The notes: generated from the sequence alone by a model not told the origin. Shown: positions 46,916 through 56,057, counted from the stretch's first letter. The stretch: DNA of 64,000 bases from Halorarius litoreus (GCF_024362405.1 NZ_CP101454.1:3844001-3908000), one strand, 5' to 3'. Program-made: numbers and translations.

Positions 46916-48076
46916 TCACTCGAACGTCAGGCGGTTACGAATCCCGCGGGTTCGCTCCAAGAGCGCCTGCTCGTCCTCGTCGTCGCCCGCGAGGACAGTG
47001 ACGTGGCCCATCTTTCGCAGTGGGCGAACCTCCCGCTTGCCGTACCAGTGGAGGTTCGTCCGGTCCGCCGCGAGGACGTCTTCGACGCCCGCGAGTTTCG
47101 CACGCCGTGGCTCGTCGACGTCGCCGAGGATGTTGGCGGTGACGGTCGGGCACCGTCGCTCACAGGAGCCGAGCGGCCAGCCGAGCACACCCCGGACGTG
47201 ATTGGCGAACTGCGAGGTGTACGCGCCCTCGATGGTCCAGTGACCGGAGTTGTGCGGACGGGGGGCGATTTCGTTGACCAGAATCTCGCCGTCGCGCTCG
47301 AACAGCTCGATGCCGTAGACGCCACGCCCGGAGAGTTCGTCTAGCACGGCGAGGGCTACCTCGTGGGCACGGTCCTGCACCGCCTCGCTCGTCCGCGCGG
47401 GGTTCACCGTCTCGCGCATGATCTCCTCCTCGTGGACGGTCTCGGTGACGGGGAACGCGTCCGTCTCACCGTCGCCCCGCACACCGACCACCGAGAGTTC
47501 GCGCTCGAAGTCGACCATCGCCTCCGCGAGCGCCCCAGAGTCGCCCGCGCCGACCTCTTCGAGTTTGGCTTCCGCTTCGTCGGGCGATTCGACGGGGACG
47601 TTCCCCCGGCCGTCGTAGCCACCCTGGCGCGCCTTGAGCATCACGGGCCAGCCGAGTTCCTCGCCCGCGTCACGGAGGTCGTCGGCGTCGTCGATCTGCC
47701 GGAACTCCGGAAGTGGAATTCCAGCCGCGTCGAGCATCCGGTTCTGGACGAGTTTGTCCTGGATCGTCCGGAGCGTGTCGGGGTCGGGGTGGACCGGCGT
47801 GCCGGTCTCCTCGCTCGCGCGTTCGAGCGCGTCGGGGTCCGCGAGTTCGATTTCGTACGTCAGGACGTCCGCTCGCTCGGCGAGTTCGAGGACGGTCTCG
47901 TAGTCGTCGAAGTCGCCGACGACCTGGTCCTCGACCACCGGTGAGGCGGGGCAGTCGGGTGTCGGGTCCGAGACGACAACCTGGACGCCGAGCGGGCCGG
48001 CGGCCTCGCCGAGCATCCGTCCGAGCTGGCCGCCGCCCACGACGCCCACGGTCGGGCCGGGAGAGGTGAGGTGCAT
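46916..48076 (-). CDS. purK: 5-(carboxyamino)imidazole ribonucleotide synthase
   Basis: A 386-residue ATP-grasp enzyme. It starts with PTVGVVGGGQLGRMLGEAA and has VLTYEIELADPDALE, the ATP-grasp lid GYDGRGNVPVESPDEAEAKL and EIAPRPHNSGHWTIEGAYTS, the PurK signature. It forms N5-CAIR from AIR, bicarbonate and ATP, the substrate of PurE. Start at 48076 is the ATG just before the nucleotide-binding motif; upstream frame extension is arginine-rich and discarded. Confidence 0.93.
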   Translation of the reverse strand: MHLTSPGPTVGVVGGGQLGRMLGEAAGPLGVQVVVSDPTPDCPASPVVEDQVVGDFDDYETVLELAERADVLTYEIELADPDALERASEETGTPVHPDPDTLRTIQDKLVQNRMLDAAGIPLPEFRQIDDADDLRDAGEELGWPVMLKARQGGYDGRGNVPVESPDEAEAKLEEVGAGDSGALAEAMVDFERELSVVGVRGDGETDAFPVTETVHEEEIMRETVNPARTSEAVQDRAHEVALAVLDELSGRGVYGIELFERDGEILVNEIAPRPHNSGHWTIEGAYTSQFANHVRGVLGWPLGSCERRCPTVTANILGDVDEPRRAKLAGVEDVLAADRTNLHWYGKREVRPLRKMGHVTVLAGDDEDEQALLERTRGIRNRLTFE

Positions 48077-48120
48077 ATCGGGGGTTCCGGCGACGGGAGA
48101 GTCAACGTTTCGGGATGGGC

Positions 48121-49731
48121 TCAGTCCGTGCGGTCGGGGTCGACGAGGACAATCGCCGGCTCGGCTCCCTGCCGGAGGTTGACCCGAGAGACCTCCCACC
48201 CCGCGGTCCGCGAGCCGAGTTCGCCATCGCTGGCAGCGGCGGGCGCGACGACCACCGGGGGGAGCTGGTCGGGGAGCTCGGAGGCGTTGGCCGCGCAGGT
48301 GACCGTCGTGTTCGCCCGCTCGGTGTACCAGCCGAGGGGGAGGGTCTCGAACCACGCGACACACGGCGGTCGTCGTGGGGCTGTCGTATCACCGTCGACG
48401 AACGCGGCCCCGTAGACGAGGAGCTCGTCCGGGTCGTCTCTGAGCCCCGAGAAGTCACCGTGCGGCTGTGAGTACTGCGCGAGTTCGTGTGAGCCATCAG
48501 GGTTCACGTAGCTGGTGTAGCCAGCGACCCCCGCGACGCTGGCGGCAACGAGTACGAGCGTCACGGTGGCGACGCGCCCCACGAGCGCGTCGTGCGAGCG
48601 GGCGACCTCGTAGGTCGCAGCGAGCGCGACGGCCGCCGGAATCACGAGCGGGAGGAGGATGTGGACGCCGAGCCACGAGGCCGGGACGTCCGCCACAGCG
48701 GGATAGCCCACCAGCGAGAACAGCGCCCAGGCGCCGGCGAACTGGACGAGGTCACGGGGCGCACTTCGGTAGCGGTCCGCGAGGAACCCCCCGACGCCGA
48801 GCAGGGTCACGGGCGCGGCGGGGACGAGCAACGACTTCAACAGCGCGCCGGCGACGACGACGTAGCTGAACTCCAGTTTGAACTGGCTGTTCGGCGCGAG
48901 CCACAGCTCCGCCAGCCGGCGCCCACTCTGGACGAACGCGGCGTCGAGCAGGGCGGGGAGAGCTGCGGGATTCGAACCGAGGGCACCGATGCCGGGCTCC
49001 GGACCGGGCGTTCGCGGCGCGTACATCACGAACAGCACCACGAACGCGAGCAGGAGCCCACCGACAGCCATCGGGAGTCCGCGCCGGACCCCCCGGGCGA
49101 CGGTTCGTCCGCTCTCCCGAAGCGTCGCGAGTCGGTCGTCGCTCCCGAGCAGCCGGTGGTCGAGCAGGAAGAGGCCCGCGCCGAGCCACGCCACCGGATA
49201 CAGCAGCGCGTTCTCCTTCGCCCCGAGGCCGAGTCCGAGGAACCCGAGTGCGGGCACGAGATACCCCGCGCGCTCGGCGTCGATGGCACGGACGACCAGC
49301 CCGAACGCGACGAACGCGAAGGCACCGACGAGCGGGTCACTCCGGGAGAACCGACCGTAGTAGAGCAGGAGTGGCTCGAACGCGAGCAGGAGCGCGAGCG
49401 CCGTCAGCTCTCGGTTCGAGAGCCGGGCACGGAACAGCACGACCGAGAGCGGGAGCAGGCCGGTCACGACTGCAGGGAACAGTCGCATCGCGAAGTCTGT
49501 CGGCCCCAGCAGGTCGAACAGGTGGCGGTTGACGTGCTGGAGCAGCGGCCCGTGGAGCACCGCCCGATAGGTGTACTCGCCGGTGCGGGCGTACTCCAGC
49601 GTCCAGTACCCCACCCGACCCTCGTCGAAGTGTGCGACCCGCGACCCGAGGAACGCGAGGCGGGCGACGAGTGCAGCGAGCGTGACGGCGACGACGCGCC
49701 GGAGCGTCCGGTCGGCCGTCGCGAGCCTCAT
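48121..49731 (-). CDS. Agl23-like GT39-type membrane protein, second of a tandem pair
   Basis: A 536-residue protein with about ten membrane helices and the GT39-type first loop VAHFDEGRVGYWTLEYARTG, then LLYYGRFSRSDPL and GLGAKENALLYP. This pattern matches the haloarchaeal family annotated as flippase activity-associated protein Agl23 (TIGR03663), linked to N-glycosylation in Haloferax. The last 130 residues form an exported C-terminal domain. Its ATG overlaps the stop of the upstream paralogue (ATGA), so the two are co-translated. Confidence 0.82.
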   Translation of the reverse strand: MRLATADRTLRRVVAVTLAALVARLAFLGSRVAHFDEGRVGYWTLEYARTGEYTYRAVLHGPLLQHVNRHLFDLLGPTDFAMRLFPAVVTGLLPLSVVLFRARLSNRELTALALLLAFEPLLLYYGRFSRSDPLVGAFAFVAFGLVVRAIDAERAGYLVPALGFLGLGLGAKENALLYPVAWLGAGLFLLDHRLLGSDDRLATLRESGRTVARGVRRGLPMAVGGLLLAFVVLFVMYAPRTPGPEPGIGALGSNPAALPALLDAAFVQSGRRLAELWLAPNSQFKLEFSYVVVAGALLKSLLVPAAPVTLLGVGGFLADRYRSAPRDLVQFAGAWALFSLVGYPAVADVPASWLGVHILLPLVIPAAVALAATYEVARSHDALVGRVATVTLVLVAASVAGVAGYTSYVNPDGSHELAQYSQPHGDFSGLRDDPDELLVYGAAFVDGDTTAPRRPPCVAWFETLPLGWYTERANTTVTCAANASELPDQLPPVVVAPAAASDGELGSRTAGWEVSRVNLRQGAEPAIVLVDPDRTD

Positions 49732-51536
49732 GCCTCGCTGTCCACGTAGACGACGATGCCGTCGAAGAAGCTCCCGCCGGTCGTGCGGTGGAGGAAGCCG
49801 TGGCGCTCGTAGGAGTCGGGGATGCGCTCGCGGATGCGGTCGGGGGCTTCGAGCGCCTCGGGCTGGCGCCGACAGTCGATGCTCCGTTCGAGTGTGCAGT
49901 CGGCCTGCGCGACGACTACGGGCGGGAGCGTCTCGGGGAGTTCACTCGACCCGTTCGAACACGTCACAGAGACGTCGTTGGCGTCGAGATACCACGCCCA
50001 CGGCAGCGTCCGGAACCAGTTGATACACGCGGGGGTACGCTCGGCCGACTGGTCCATGTCGACGAAGTCGCTCCCGCCGTAGAACAGCGCGTCCGTCCCC
50101 TCGTTGCGAGCGCTCACCGCAACCACCTCCTCGACGGCGGGACGCATCTCCTGTTGCGGCTGGGCGAACTGTACGAGCCGGTTGTCCGGGTCCGTCGGCT
50201 GGAGGTACACCGCCGTCACACCGGCGCTCGCGACCTGGGCGCCCACGAGCAACAGGAGGACGGCGACAGCGCCGACGCTGACCCGGTCGTCGCTGGCGAG
50301 GGCGTCCCGCCCGGCGTCGACGATGAGCGAGAGCCCGACTGCGGCCGGAACCGTGAGGGGAACGAGCGCGTTGACGATGATCCACGCCGCCCAGATGTCC
50401 GTCCCGAGGGGGTAGCCGACGACGCTGGCGAACCCCCAGTAGCCCGCCCCGAGGACGAAGTGACGGGGTTCGGCGCTGTAGTGTTCGACCACGAACCCGA
50501 CCACCGAGAGCGCAAGTAGTGGGCCGGCGTACGTTGCCGTCGTCCCGAGGAACCGGCCGAGCCGCGTCCCGTACGTCTCCAGCGTGGTCTCGCCGGAGCC
50601 GCCGAACCAGTAGGCGTAGCCCTGCTCGACGGTCAGGCCCGTACAGCGGGTGAGCGACCCGACCTGTCCCGAGAACAGCGACGACCAGAGACCGGTCTGC
50701 CGGCAGGTGTCGACGATCTGCTGGTACTGTGGATGCGACGTCGAGATGGCGAGCGCACCCGGACTGGTGACGCCCTGTCTCGGAGCGTAGAAGAAGCCGA
50801 CGACGACGACGAACAGGAACAGCGTCCCGAGGAGGTGGCCCGCCGACCGGCCGAGCCGGTCGCCCTCCGGGCCGACGAGGCGGTGGCGGACGGTGACGAA
50901 CGCCCCGTGGAGCCAGTCACGACCGGAGTCGTGGTCCTCGTGGCGGTAGAGCTTGTGGTGGATGACGAGCGCCGCTGCACCCAGCCAGCAGAGCACGTAG
51001 ACGATGGCGTTCTCCTTCGCGGCGAAGCCGAGGCCGAGGAACCCGACGCCTGCGTAGGCGTACTGGACGCCGAAGCCGTCGTAGAAGCGAACGAACGCGG
51101 CGAACGCGACGAAACAGAACGCCGCGACCAGCAGCGACGAGCGCATGAAGCGCGCGTAGTAGAGGAGGATGGGGTTGGCCGCGAGGAACAGCGCCATCGC
51201 AGCGACCTCGGTGTCGGAGAGGCGGTGGCGGAACCAGAGCGCCGTCGCGGGGAGGAGCGCGCCGACGAGCGCGACGGGGACGCGCGAGGCGAAGTCGGTC
51301 GCACCGAGGAGGCCGAACAGCCACTGGTCGACGTGCTGGATGAACGGGCCGTGGATGATAGAGCGGTAGTGGAACTGGCCGGTCTCGGCGAAGTGGAGCG
51401 TCCACCACGCGACACGGGCCTCGTCGAAGTGTGCGACGCGAGTGCCGAGGAGAGCGAACCGGGCGAGCAGGCCGAGCGCCACGATGGCGGCGACGACCTG
51501 GACGACGCGGTCGTCGAGACGGGAGCCGTCGGTCAT
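49728..51536 (-). CDS. Agl23-like GT39-type membrane protein, first of a tandem pair
   Basis: A 602-residue paralogue of the next gene: VAHFDEARVAWWTLHFAETG, LLYYARFMRSSLLVAAFCF and GLGFAAKENAIVYVLCWLG occur in the same places. Compared with its partner it has an extra loop of about 60 residues around residues 260-330, including a cysteine pair (TCRQTGLWSS; LTRCTGL). The conserved Asp-Glu of the first loop fits a polyprenyl-phosphate-sugar enzyme or transporter, but biochemical activity is unproven. Both lie near the sequon-rich surface protein. Confidence 0.82.
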   Translation of the reverse strand: MTDGSRLDDRVVQVVAAIVALGLLARFALLGTRVAHFDEARVAWWTLHFAETGQFHYRSIIHGPFIQHVDQWLFGLLGATDFASRVPVALVGALLPATALWFRHRLSDTEVAAMALFLAANPILLYYARFMRSSLLVAAFCFVAFAAFVRFYDGFGVQYAYAGVGFLGLGFAAKENAIVYVLCWLGAAALVIHHKLYRHEDHDSGRDWLHGAFVTVRHRLVGPEGDRLGRSAGHLLGTLFLFVVVVGFFYAPRQGVTSPGALAISTSHPQYQQIVDTCRQTGLWSSLFSGQVGSLTRCTGLTVEQGYAYWFGGSGETTLETYGTRLGRFLGTTATYAGPLLALSVVGFVVEHYSAEPRHFVLGAGYWGFASVVGYPLGTDIWAAWIIVNALVPLTVPAAVGLSLIVDAGRDALASDDRVSVGAVAVLLLLVGAQVASAGVTAVYLQPTDPDNRLVQFAQPQQEMRPAVEEVVAVSARNEGTDALFYGGSDFVDMDQSAERTPACINWFRTLPWAWYLDANDVSVTCSNGSSELPETLPPVVVAQADCTLERSIDCRRQPEALEAPDRIRERIPDSYERHGFLHRTTGGSFFDGIVVYVDSEA

Positions 51537-51596
51537 CGTCCGCCCCTCCTCACCGGAGGATAAGAACCCTTCTGGTATGTCCAGCGTGCGTGTGAG

Positions 51597-52856
51597 TTAG
51601 GGCCAGGTGCCAGCCTCGTCGTACGCCTTCACGACGCGCTCGATGGCGACGACGTACGCGGCCGTCCGGTAGTTCGGCAGGTCGTTCGTCTCGTAGGCGT
51701 CGACGAGCCCCTCGAACGCCTCGACGATGTGTCGTTCGAGCTCGTCGTTGACGCGCGACTCGGGCCAGTAGAACCGCTGGCGGTTCTGGACCCACTCGAA
51801 GTACGACACCGTCACGCCACCGGCGTTCGCGAGGATGTCGGGGAACACGTGGACGTCACGCTCGGTGAGCACGTCGTCGGCGTCGGGCGTGAGCGGGCCG
51901 TTCGCGGCTTCGACGATGACGTCCGCCTGCACGTCGCGGGCGAGGTCGCCGTCGATGGCGTTCTCGAGTGCTGCGGGGATGAGCAGGTCGACGTCGAGGG
52001 TGAGCAGGTCCTCGTTCGTGAACTCCTCGGTAGCGTTCTCGTAGCCCGTGAGCGAGCCGGTCCGGGTCTTGAACTCCTTGAGCGCCGCCACGTCGAAGCC
52101 GTCGGGGTTGTAGACGGCCCCGGAGGAGTCGGATGCGGCGACGATCTTCCCGCCGAGATCCTCCTGGGTCAGTTGCGCCGCGACCGAGCCGGCGTTCCCG
52201 AACCCCTGGACAGCGACGGTCGCTCCCTCGATGTCCTTGTCGAGGTAGTCGAACGCCTCACGCGCCGTGAGCATCGTCGAGCGACCGGTCGCCTCGACCC
52301 GCCCCTCGCTCCCGCCGGACTCGATGGCCTTCCCGGTGATGACGCCCGGTGCCGTCGTGTTCTCCAGCGTCTCGTAGGTGTCCTTGATCCAGTTCATCTC
52401 CCGCTGGCCGGTGTTGACGTCGGGGGCGGGGATGTCCTGGTCCTCGCCGATGATGGGCCGGAGTTCCTTCGCGAACGAGCGGGTGAGCCGTTCGAGTTCG
52501 CCGTCGGAGAGTTCGCGCGGGTCGACGACGATACCACCTTTGCCGCCGCCGTAGGGGATGTCGACGGTGGCGCACTTGTAGACCATCCAGCCCGACAGTG
52601 CCTTCACCTCGTCGCGGGTGACACCCGGGTGGTAGCGGATCCCTCCCTTGTACGGGCCGCGGTCACCGTTGAACTGCGAGCGGTAGGCGCGGAACGTCTG
52701 GAGCGAGCCGTCGTCCATCTCGATGGTGAGGTTCGTCTCCAGCACGCGCTCGGGGTTCTTGAGGCGGGTGAGGACGTCCTCGGGGACGTCGAGATACGCC
52801 GCCGCATCGTCGATCTGCTCCTGCAGACTCTCGAAGGGGTTCACGTCCTCGGACAT
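51597..52856 (-). CDS. gdh: Glutamate dehydrogenase
   Basis: A 419-residue Glu/Leu/Phe/Val dehydrogenase. The substrate-binding region [18 protein letters not shown] and the catalytic lysine in [16 protein letters not shown] are clear, as is the nucleotide-binding [15 protein letters not shown]. The conserved [15 protein letters not shown] is present. It converts 2-oxoglutarate and ammonia to glutamate or the reverse. A TATA-like GCCTTTTGCG (52880-52889) lies 27 bases before the ATG at 52856, which rules out an in-frame start nine codons upstream. Confidence 0.94.
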   Translation of the reverse strand: MSEDVNPFESLQEQIDDAAAYLDVPEDVLTRLKNPERVLETNLTIEMDDGSLQTFRAYRSQFNGDRGPYKGGIRYHPGVTRDEVKALSGWMVYKCATVDIPYGGGKGGIVVDPRELSDGELERLTRSFAKELRPIIGEDQDIPAPDVNTGQREMNWIKDTYETLENTTAPGVITGKAIESGGSEGRVEATGRSTMLTAREAFDYLDKDIEGATVAVQGFGNAGSVAAQLTQEDLGGKIVAASDSSGAVYNPDGFDVAALKEFKTRTGSLTGYENATEEFTNEDLLTLDVDLLIPAALENAIDGDLARDVQADVIVEAANGPLTPDADDVLTERDVHVFPDILANAGGVTVSYFEWVQNRQRFYWPESRVNDELERHIVEAFEGLVDAYETNDLPNYRTAAYVVAIERVVKAYDEAGTWP

Positions 52857-52938
52857 GCCCGGGGAGTCGTTGGGTTCCCGCAAAAGGCTGTCGGACTAAT
52901 ATCAAGGAATCGAATTAGGAGACGCCCATTGTGATTAA

Positions 52939-53793
52939 TTACCAAATACCCGCGACACGCGCGCGTTCGCGGACGAGTTCCGCCTGCGCGACGAGCGGCG
53001 CGTCGACCATCTCGCCGTCCACCTCGAAGACGCCGACGTCTTCGGATTCGGCGTCCGCGGCCGCCTCCAGCACCTTCCGAGCCCACGCCACCCGTTCCGC
53101 CTCGGGGGTGAACGCGTCGTTCACGATCGGCACCTGCGCCGGGTGGATACACATCTTCCCGTCGTAGCCGAGTTCGAGCGCGAACTCGGTGTCGGCGGCG
53201 AGCCCAGCCGAATCGCCGAAGTCGGTGAACACGGTGTCGATGGCCGCCACGTCGGCGGCTGCCGCGGCGAGAACCACGTGCTCGCGAGCGTACAGCACCT
53301 CGGTCCCCTCTTCGGTACGGGTCGCACCGATGTCCGCTGAGAGGTCTTCGGCCCCGAACGCGACGGCTGACACGCGCGGGTGCGCGGCGATTTCTTCGGC
53401 GTGAAGCACGCCCGCGGCGGACTCACAGAGCGCGATGACCGGCACCTCGGTCGCGCCGCGCTCGTCGAGGAGTCCGACGAGCGTCTCGACGCTCGCCCGC
53501 GAATCGGCCTTCGCGAGCATCACGGCGTCGAGCCTGGCGTCATCGTCGACGACCACGTCGAGGTCCGCCGCGGCGAGCGCCGGGTCCGGGTTGACGCGGA
53601 CGCCGACCTCGCAGCCCGGGTCGAATTCGGGGTCAGTGATGACCTCGTGGACTGCTTCGCGGCCCACGTCCTTCGCGTCGGGGGCGACGGCGTCCTCGAG
53701 GTCGAAGACGATGGTGTCCGCGCCGGCACCGGGGGCTTTGCGCATCAGTTCGGGCTGGTCGCCGGGCGAGAAGAGGAGGCTACGGCGTGGCAT
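52939..53793 (-). CDS. CitE-like HpcH/HpaI family lyase
   Basis: A 284-residue TIM-barrel lyase. It opens RRSLLFSPGDQPELMRKAPG and has DTIVFDLEDAVAPDAKD (metal-binding Glu/Asp), VRVNPDP, the metal ligand region PVIALCESAAGV, AFGAEDLSADIGATR and the closing GKMCIHPAQVPIVN. This is the CitE family, which includes malyl-CoA, beta-methylmalyl-CoA and citramalyl-CoA lyases. Together with the divergent MaoC gene a CoA-ester hydratase/lyase pair is plausible. The exact substrate is not determined. Confidence 0.87.
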   Translation of the reverse strand: MPRRSLLFSPGDQPELMRKAPGAGADTIVFDLEDAVAPDAKDVGREAVHEVITDPEFDPGCEVGVRVNPDPALAAADLDVVVDDDARLDAVMLAKADSRASVETLVGLLDERGATEVPVIALCESAAGVLHAEEIAAHPRVSAVAFGAEDLSADIGATRTEEGTEVLYAREHVVLAAAAADVAAIDTVFTDFGDSAGLAADTEFALELGYDGKMCIHPAQVPIVNDAFTPEAERVAWARKVLEAAADAESEDVGVFEVDGEMVDAPLVAQAELVRERARVAGIW

Positions 53794-53899
53794 ATCGGCG
53801 TCTCGGTCGCGGGGGGTTTCAATCACTCGACACCAGCGGTCGGGCGTTCGAATCCCGCCCGAGCGGCACGTTTTTGCCGTCGACCACTGTGGAACGCGC

Positions 53900-54361
53900 A
53901 TGGCCGGACGCTACTACGAGGAGTTCGAGGTCGGCGGGACCATCGAGCACGCGAAGCGCCGCACGGTGAGCGAGGCGGACAACCAGCAGTTCTGCGATAT
54001 GACGATGAACCAGCAGCCGCTCCACCTCGACGCGGAGTTCGCTGCCGAGACGCAGTTCGGGGAACAGCTCGTCAACGGGCTCTACACGATGAGTCTCGCC
54101 GTCGGCCTGTCCATCCCGGATACAACAGATGGAACCATCGTCGCGAACCTCTCGTACGACAACGTCGAGCACCCGAACCCCGTGTTCCACGGCGACACCA
54201 TCTACGCGCAGTCGACCGTCACGGACAAACGCGAGACCTCGGACGGGGAGCGCGGCATCGTCACGATGCACGTCGAGGCGTTCAAAATCGAGGACGAGGG
54301 TGAGGACACCCTCGTCTGCGAGTTCGACCGTACCGCCCTCTCGCTGAAGCGGCCCGAGTAA
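53900..54361 (+). CDS. MaoC-like (R)-specific hydratase/dehydratase
   Basis: A 153-residue single hot-dog domain. It begins GRYYEEFEVGGTIEHAKRRT; the catalytic region MTMNQQPLHLDAEFAAETQF has Asn and His in the hydratase-2 arrangement (usual D-x(4)-H changed to N-Q-Q-P-L-H), and GEQLVNGLYTMSLAVGLS follows. TATA-like CACGTTTTTGCC lies about 28 bases before the ATG. It is divergent to the CitE-like gene with 106 bases between. It may hydrate mesaconyl-CoA-like or enoyl-CoA substrates. Confidence 0.85.
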   Translation: MAGRYYEEFEVGGTIEHAKRRTVSEADNQQFCDMTMNQQPLHLDAEFAAETQFGEQLVNGLYTMSLAVGLSIPDTTDGTIVANLSYDNVEHPNPVFHGDTIYAQSTVTDKRETSDGERGIVTMHVEAFKIEDEGEDTLVCEFDRTALSLKRPE

Positions 54362-54392
54362 CGTTCTTGGGCGTCGGCCGTGTGGGTCGGCC

Positions 54393-54917
54393 GTGGCATC
54401 TACCGACTCTCCAACCGAGTTCGACTGGCTGACGCTCGACGACGACGAGGACCTCGTCTGGTCGGGCAAGCCCCACGAGAGCAGTTTGATTCCGGCGCTC
54501 GTGGTCGGCATCCCGCTCTCCATCGTCCTCGTCGGCATCCTCATCATCGTCGCGTCGTATCTCACCCGCGAGAACACCGAGTACGTCGTGACGACCGACG
54601 CGCTCTACCGCAAGAGCGGCATCCTCTCGCGGAGCGTCCAGCGCGTCGACTTCGAGAAGGTCCAGAACACCTCGTACTCGCAGGGGTTCTTCGGCCGACA
54701 GTTCGGCTACGGGAACATCGACATCTCGACCGCAGGCGGCGCGGGCGTCGAGATGGCGTTCCAGTCCGTCCCCGACCCGAAGGCGGTCCAGGAACTCATC
54801 AACCGTCGTGTGAAGGGTGGGAAACGCGAGGCTCCCGAGGACAAGGCCGCGGTGCTCGACGACATCGTCGAGGAGTTGCGAGCGATTCGGGCCGCCGTCG
54901 AGTCTCAGAACGAATGA
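54393..54917 (+). CDS. bPH2-domain membrane protein (YdbS-like), first of a pair
   Basis: A 174-residue protein with a GTG start. It begins with an acidic segment containing WLTLDDDEDLVWSGKPHESS, then one or two membrane helices (LIPALVVGIPLSIVLVGILI) and the bPH2 domain with EYVVTTDALYRKSGILSRSV and FFGRQFGYGNIDISTAGG. A predicted coiled tail ends it. This domain is often found in pairs of membrane proteins of unknown role. The TGA overlaps the ATG of the 21-codon frame that follows. Confidence 0.8.
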   Translation: MASTDSPTEFDWLTLDDDEDLVWSGKPHESSLIPALVVGIPLSIVLVGILIIVASYLTRENTEYVVTTDALYRKSGILSRSVQRVDFEKVQNTSYSQGFFGRQFGYGNIDISTAGGAGVEMAFQSVPDPKAVQELINRRVKGGKREAPEDKAAVLDDIVEELRAIRAAVESQNE

Positions 54918-54979
54918 GCCGCGAGGCCAAACGCAGTGCGGCCTCGGGTCGAGGGAACGGCGACGGGAGGGCGCCGTGA
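54914..54979 (+). CDS. 21-codon mini-ORF bridging the two bPH2 genes
   Basis: ATG at 54914 overlaps the upstream stop (ATGA), and its own TGA (54977-54979) overlaps the GTG start of the next gene (GTGA). The peptide begins MSREAKRSAAS, mirroring the downstream protein's start MSREAERSEPS. The DNA of the two starts matches at 30 of 33 bases. It looks like a duplicated start region; whether the peptide is made is unknown. Confidence 0.45.
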   Translation: MSREAKRSAASGRGNGDGRAP

Positions 54980-55563
54980 GCCGCGAGGCCGAACGCAGTG
55001 AGCCCTCGGCGTCGCGCGACTGGCTCACGCTCGACCCCGACGAGGAGATCGTCTGGTCGGGGAGCCCCCGGCTGACGACCATCATCCCGGCCGTGGTCGC
55101 AGGGCTCGTCGGAGTCGCCGTCGTCGCGTACGTCGCGTGGATACTCGAGTACCTCCCGATACTGCTCGCCGCGCCGGTGGCACTCGCCGTCCCCGGCTAC
55201 GCGTACCTGGAGGTGACGAACACCGAGTTCCTCGTCACCGATCGCGCGGTGTACGCGAAGACGGGCGTTCTCGGCCGGCGCGTCGTCCAGTCGTCGCTCT
55301 CGAAGGTGCAGAACAGCAGTTTCTCACAGGGTATCACCGGCACGCTGTTCGGCTACGGGACCGTCCGGCTCGAGATCGCCGGCGGGAACGACGTCGACTT
55401 CTACCGCATCGACGACCCGCAGTCCGTCCGCGAGCTCGTCGACCGCGCGACGGGCGACGAGATTCCGGGGAGCGTCGAGCAGTGGCGCGCGGTACTCGAC
55501 GAGGTCAGGGCGCTGCGGACGGCCATCGACGCGCGGGGCGACGACTCCGGCGAGCGGCGCTGA
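54976..55563 (+). CDS. bPH2-domain membrane protein (YdbS-like), second of a pair
   Basis: A 195-residue paralogue of the preceding protein: DWLTLDPDEEIVWSGSPRLT, two membrane helices, then EFLVTDRAVYAKTGVLGRRV and QGITGTLFGYGTVRLEIAGG. The start is GTG at 54976, overlapping the mini-ORF stop. The first 12 codons lie in a sequence repeated 62 bases upstream. The two proteins probably act together in the membrane; function unknown. Confidence 0.8.
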   Translation: MSREAERSEPSASRDWLTLDPDEEIVWSGSPRLTTIIPAVVAGLVGVAVVAYVAWILEYLPILLAAPVALAVPGYAYLEVTNTEFLVTDRAVYAKTGVLGRRVVQSSLSKVQNSSFSQGITGTLFGYGTVRLEIAGGNDVDFYRIDDPQSVRELVDRATGDEIPGSVEQWRAVLDEVRALRTAIDARGDDSGERR

Positions 55564-55613
55564 GTGACCTGCTTCCCGGTGGGGATATGTACGTGCGGTG
55601 CCAAAACCGGCCG

Positions 55614-56042
55614 ATGGCAGTCGACGAGTTCGGTCGCGCCGTGGAGTCGCTCGCAGCGCGGACGCCGGCACCCGGGACGGTCGCGCGGGTCGGGCTGGGG
55701 CTGATGGTCCTGTTGGCGGGCGCGCACAAGCTGCTCGACCCGGGGGCGTGGACCGTCTACGTCGTCGACTGGCTCGAACCGCTCATCGTCGTCTCGCCGA
55801 CGACGTTCATGTTGGCGAACGGCTGGCTCGAACTCGCCTTCGGCCTCGCACTCGTCGTCGACCGCTACACGGCGGTCGCGGCGTTCGTCGCGGCGGTGTC
55901 GCTCTCCGCGACGGTGGGGTACCTCACGGTAGTGTGGCTGACGGCGGGACTGTTCGGTGACATCGTCGCCCGCGACGTGGGACTGGCGGCGCTCGCGTGG
56001 GCGGTGACGGTCGATGCGGTGCGGCGAAACGCTGCGGCGTGA
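55614..56042 (+). CDS. DoxX-like four-helix membrane protein
   Basis: A 142-residue protein with RVGLGLMVLLAGAHKLLDPG near residue 25, NGWLELAFGLALVVDRY in the middle and four hydrophobic segments, in keeping with DoxX/SURF4-like proteins. An in-frame ATG nine codons upstream (55587) is possible. It follows the bPH2 pair by 50 bases on the same strand. Exact role unknown. Confidence 0.75.
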   Translation: MAVDEFGRAVESLAARTPAPGTVARVGLGLMVLLAGAHKLLDPGAWTVYVVDWLEPLIVVSPTTFMLANGWLELAFGLALVVDRYTAVAAFVAAVSLSATVGYLTVVWLTAGLFGDIVARDVGLAALAWAVTVDAVRRNAAA

Positions 56043-56057
56043 GTCGACCGCGCGAGC

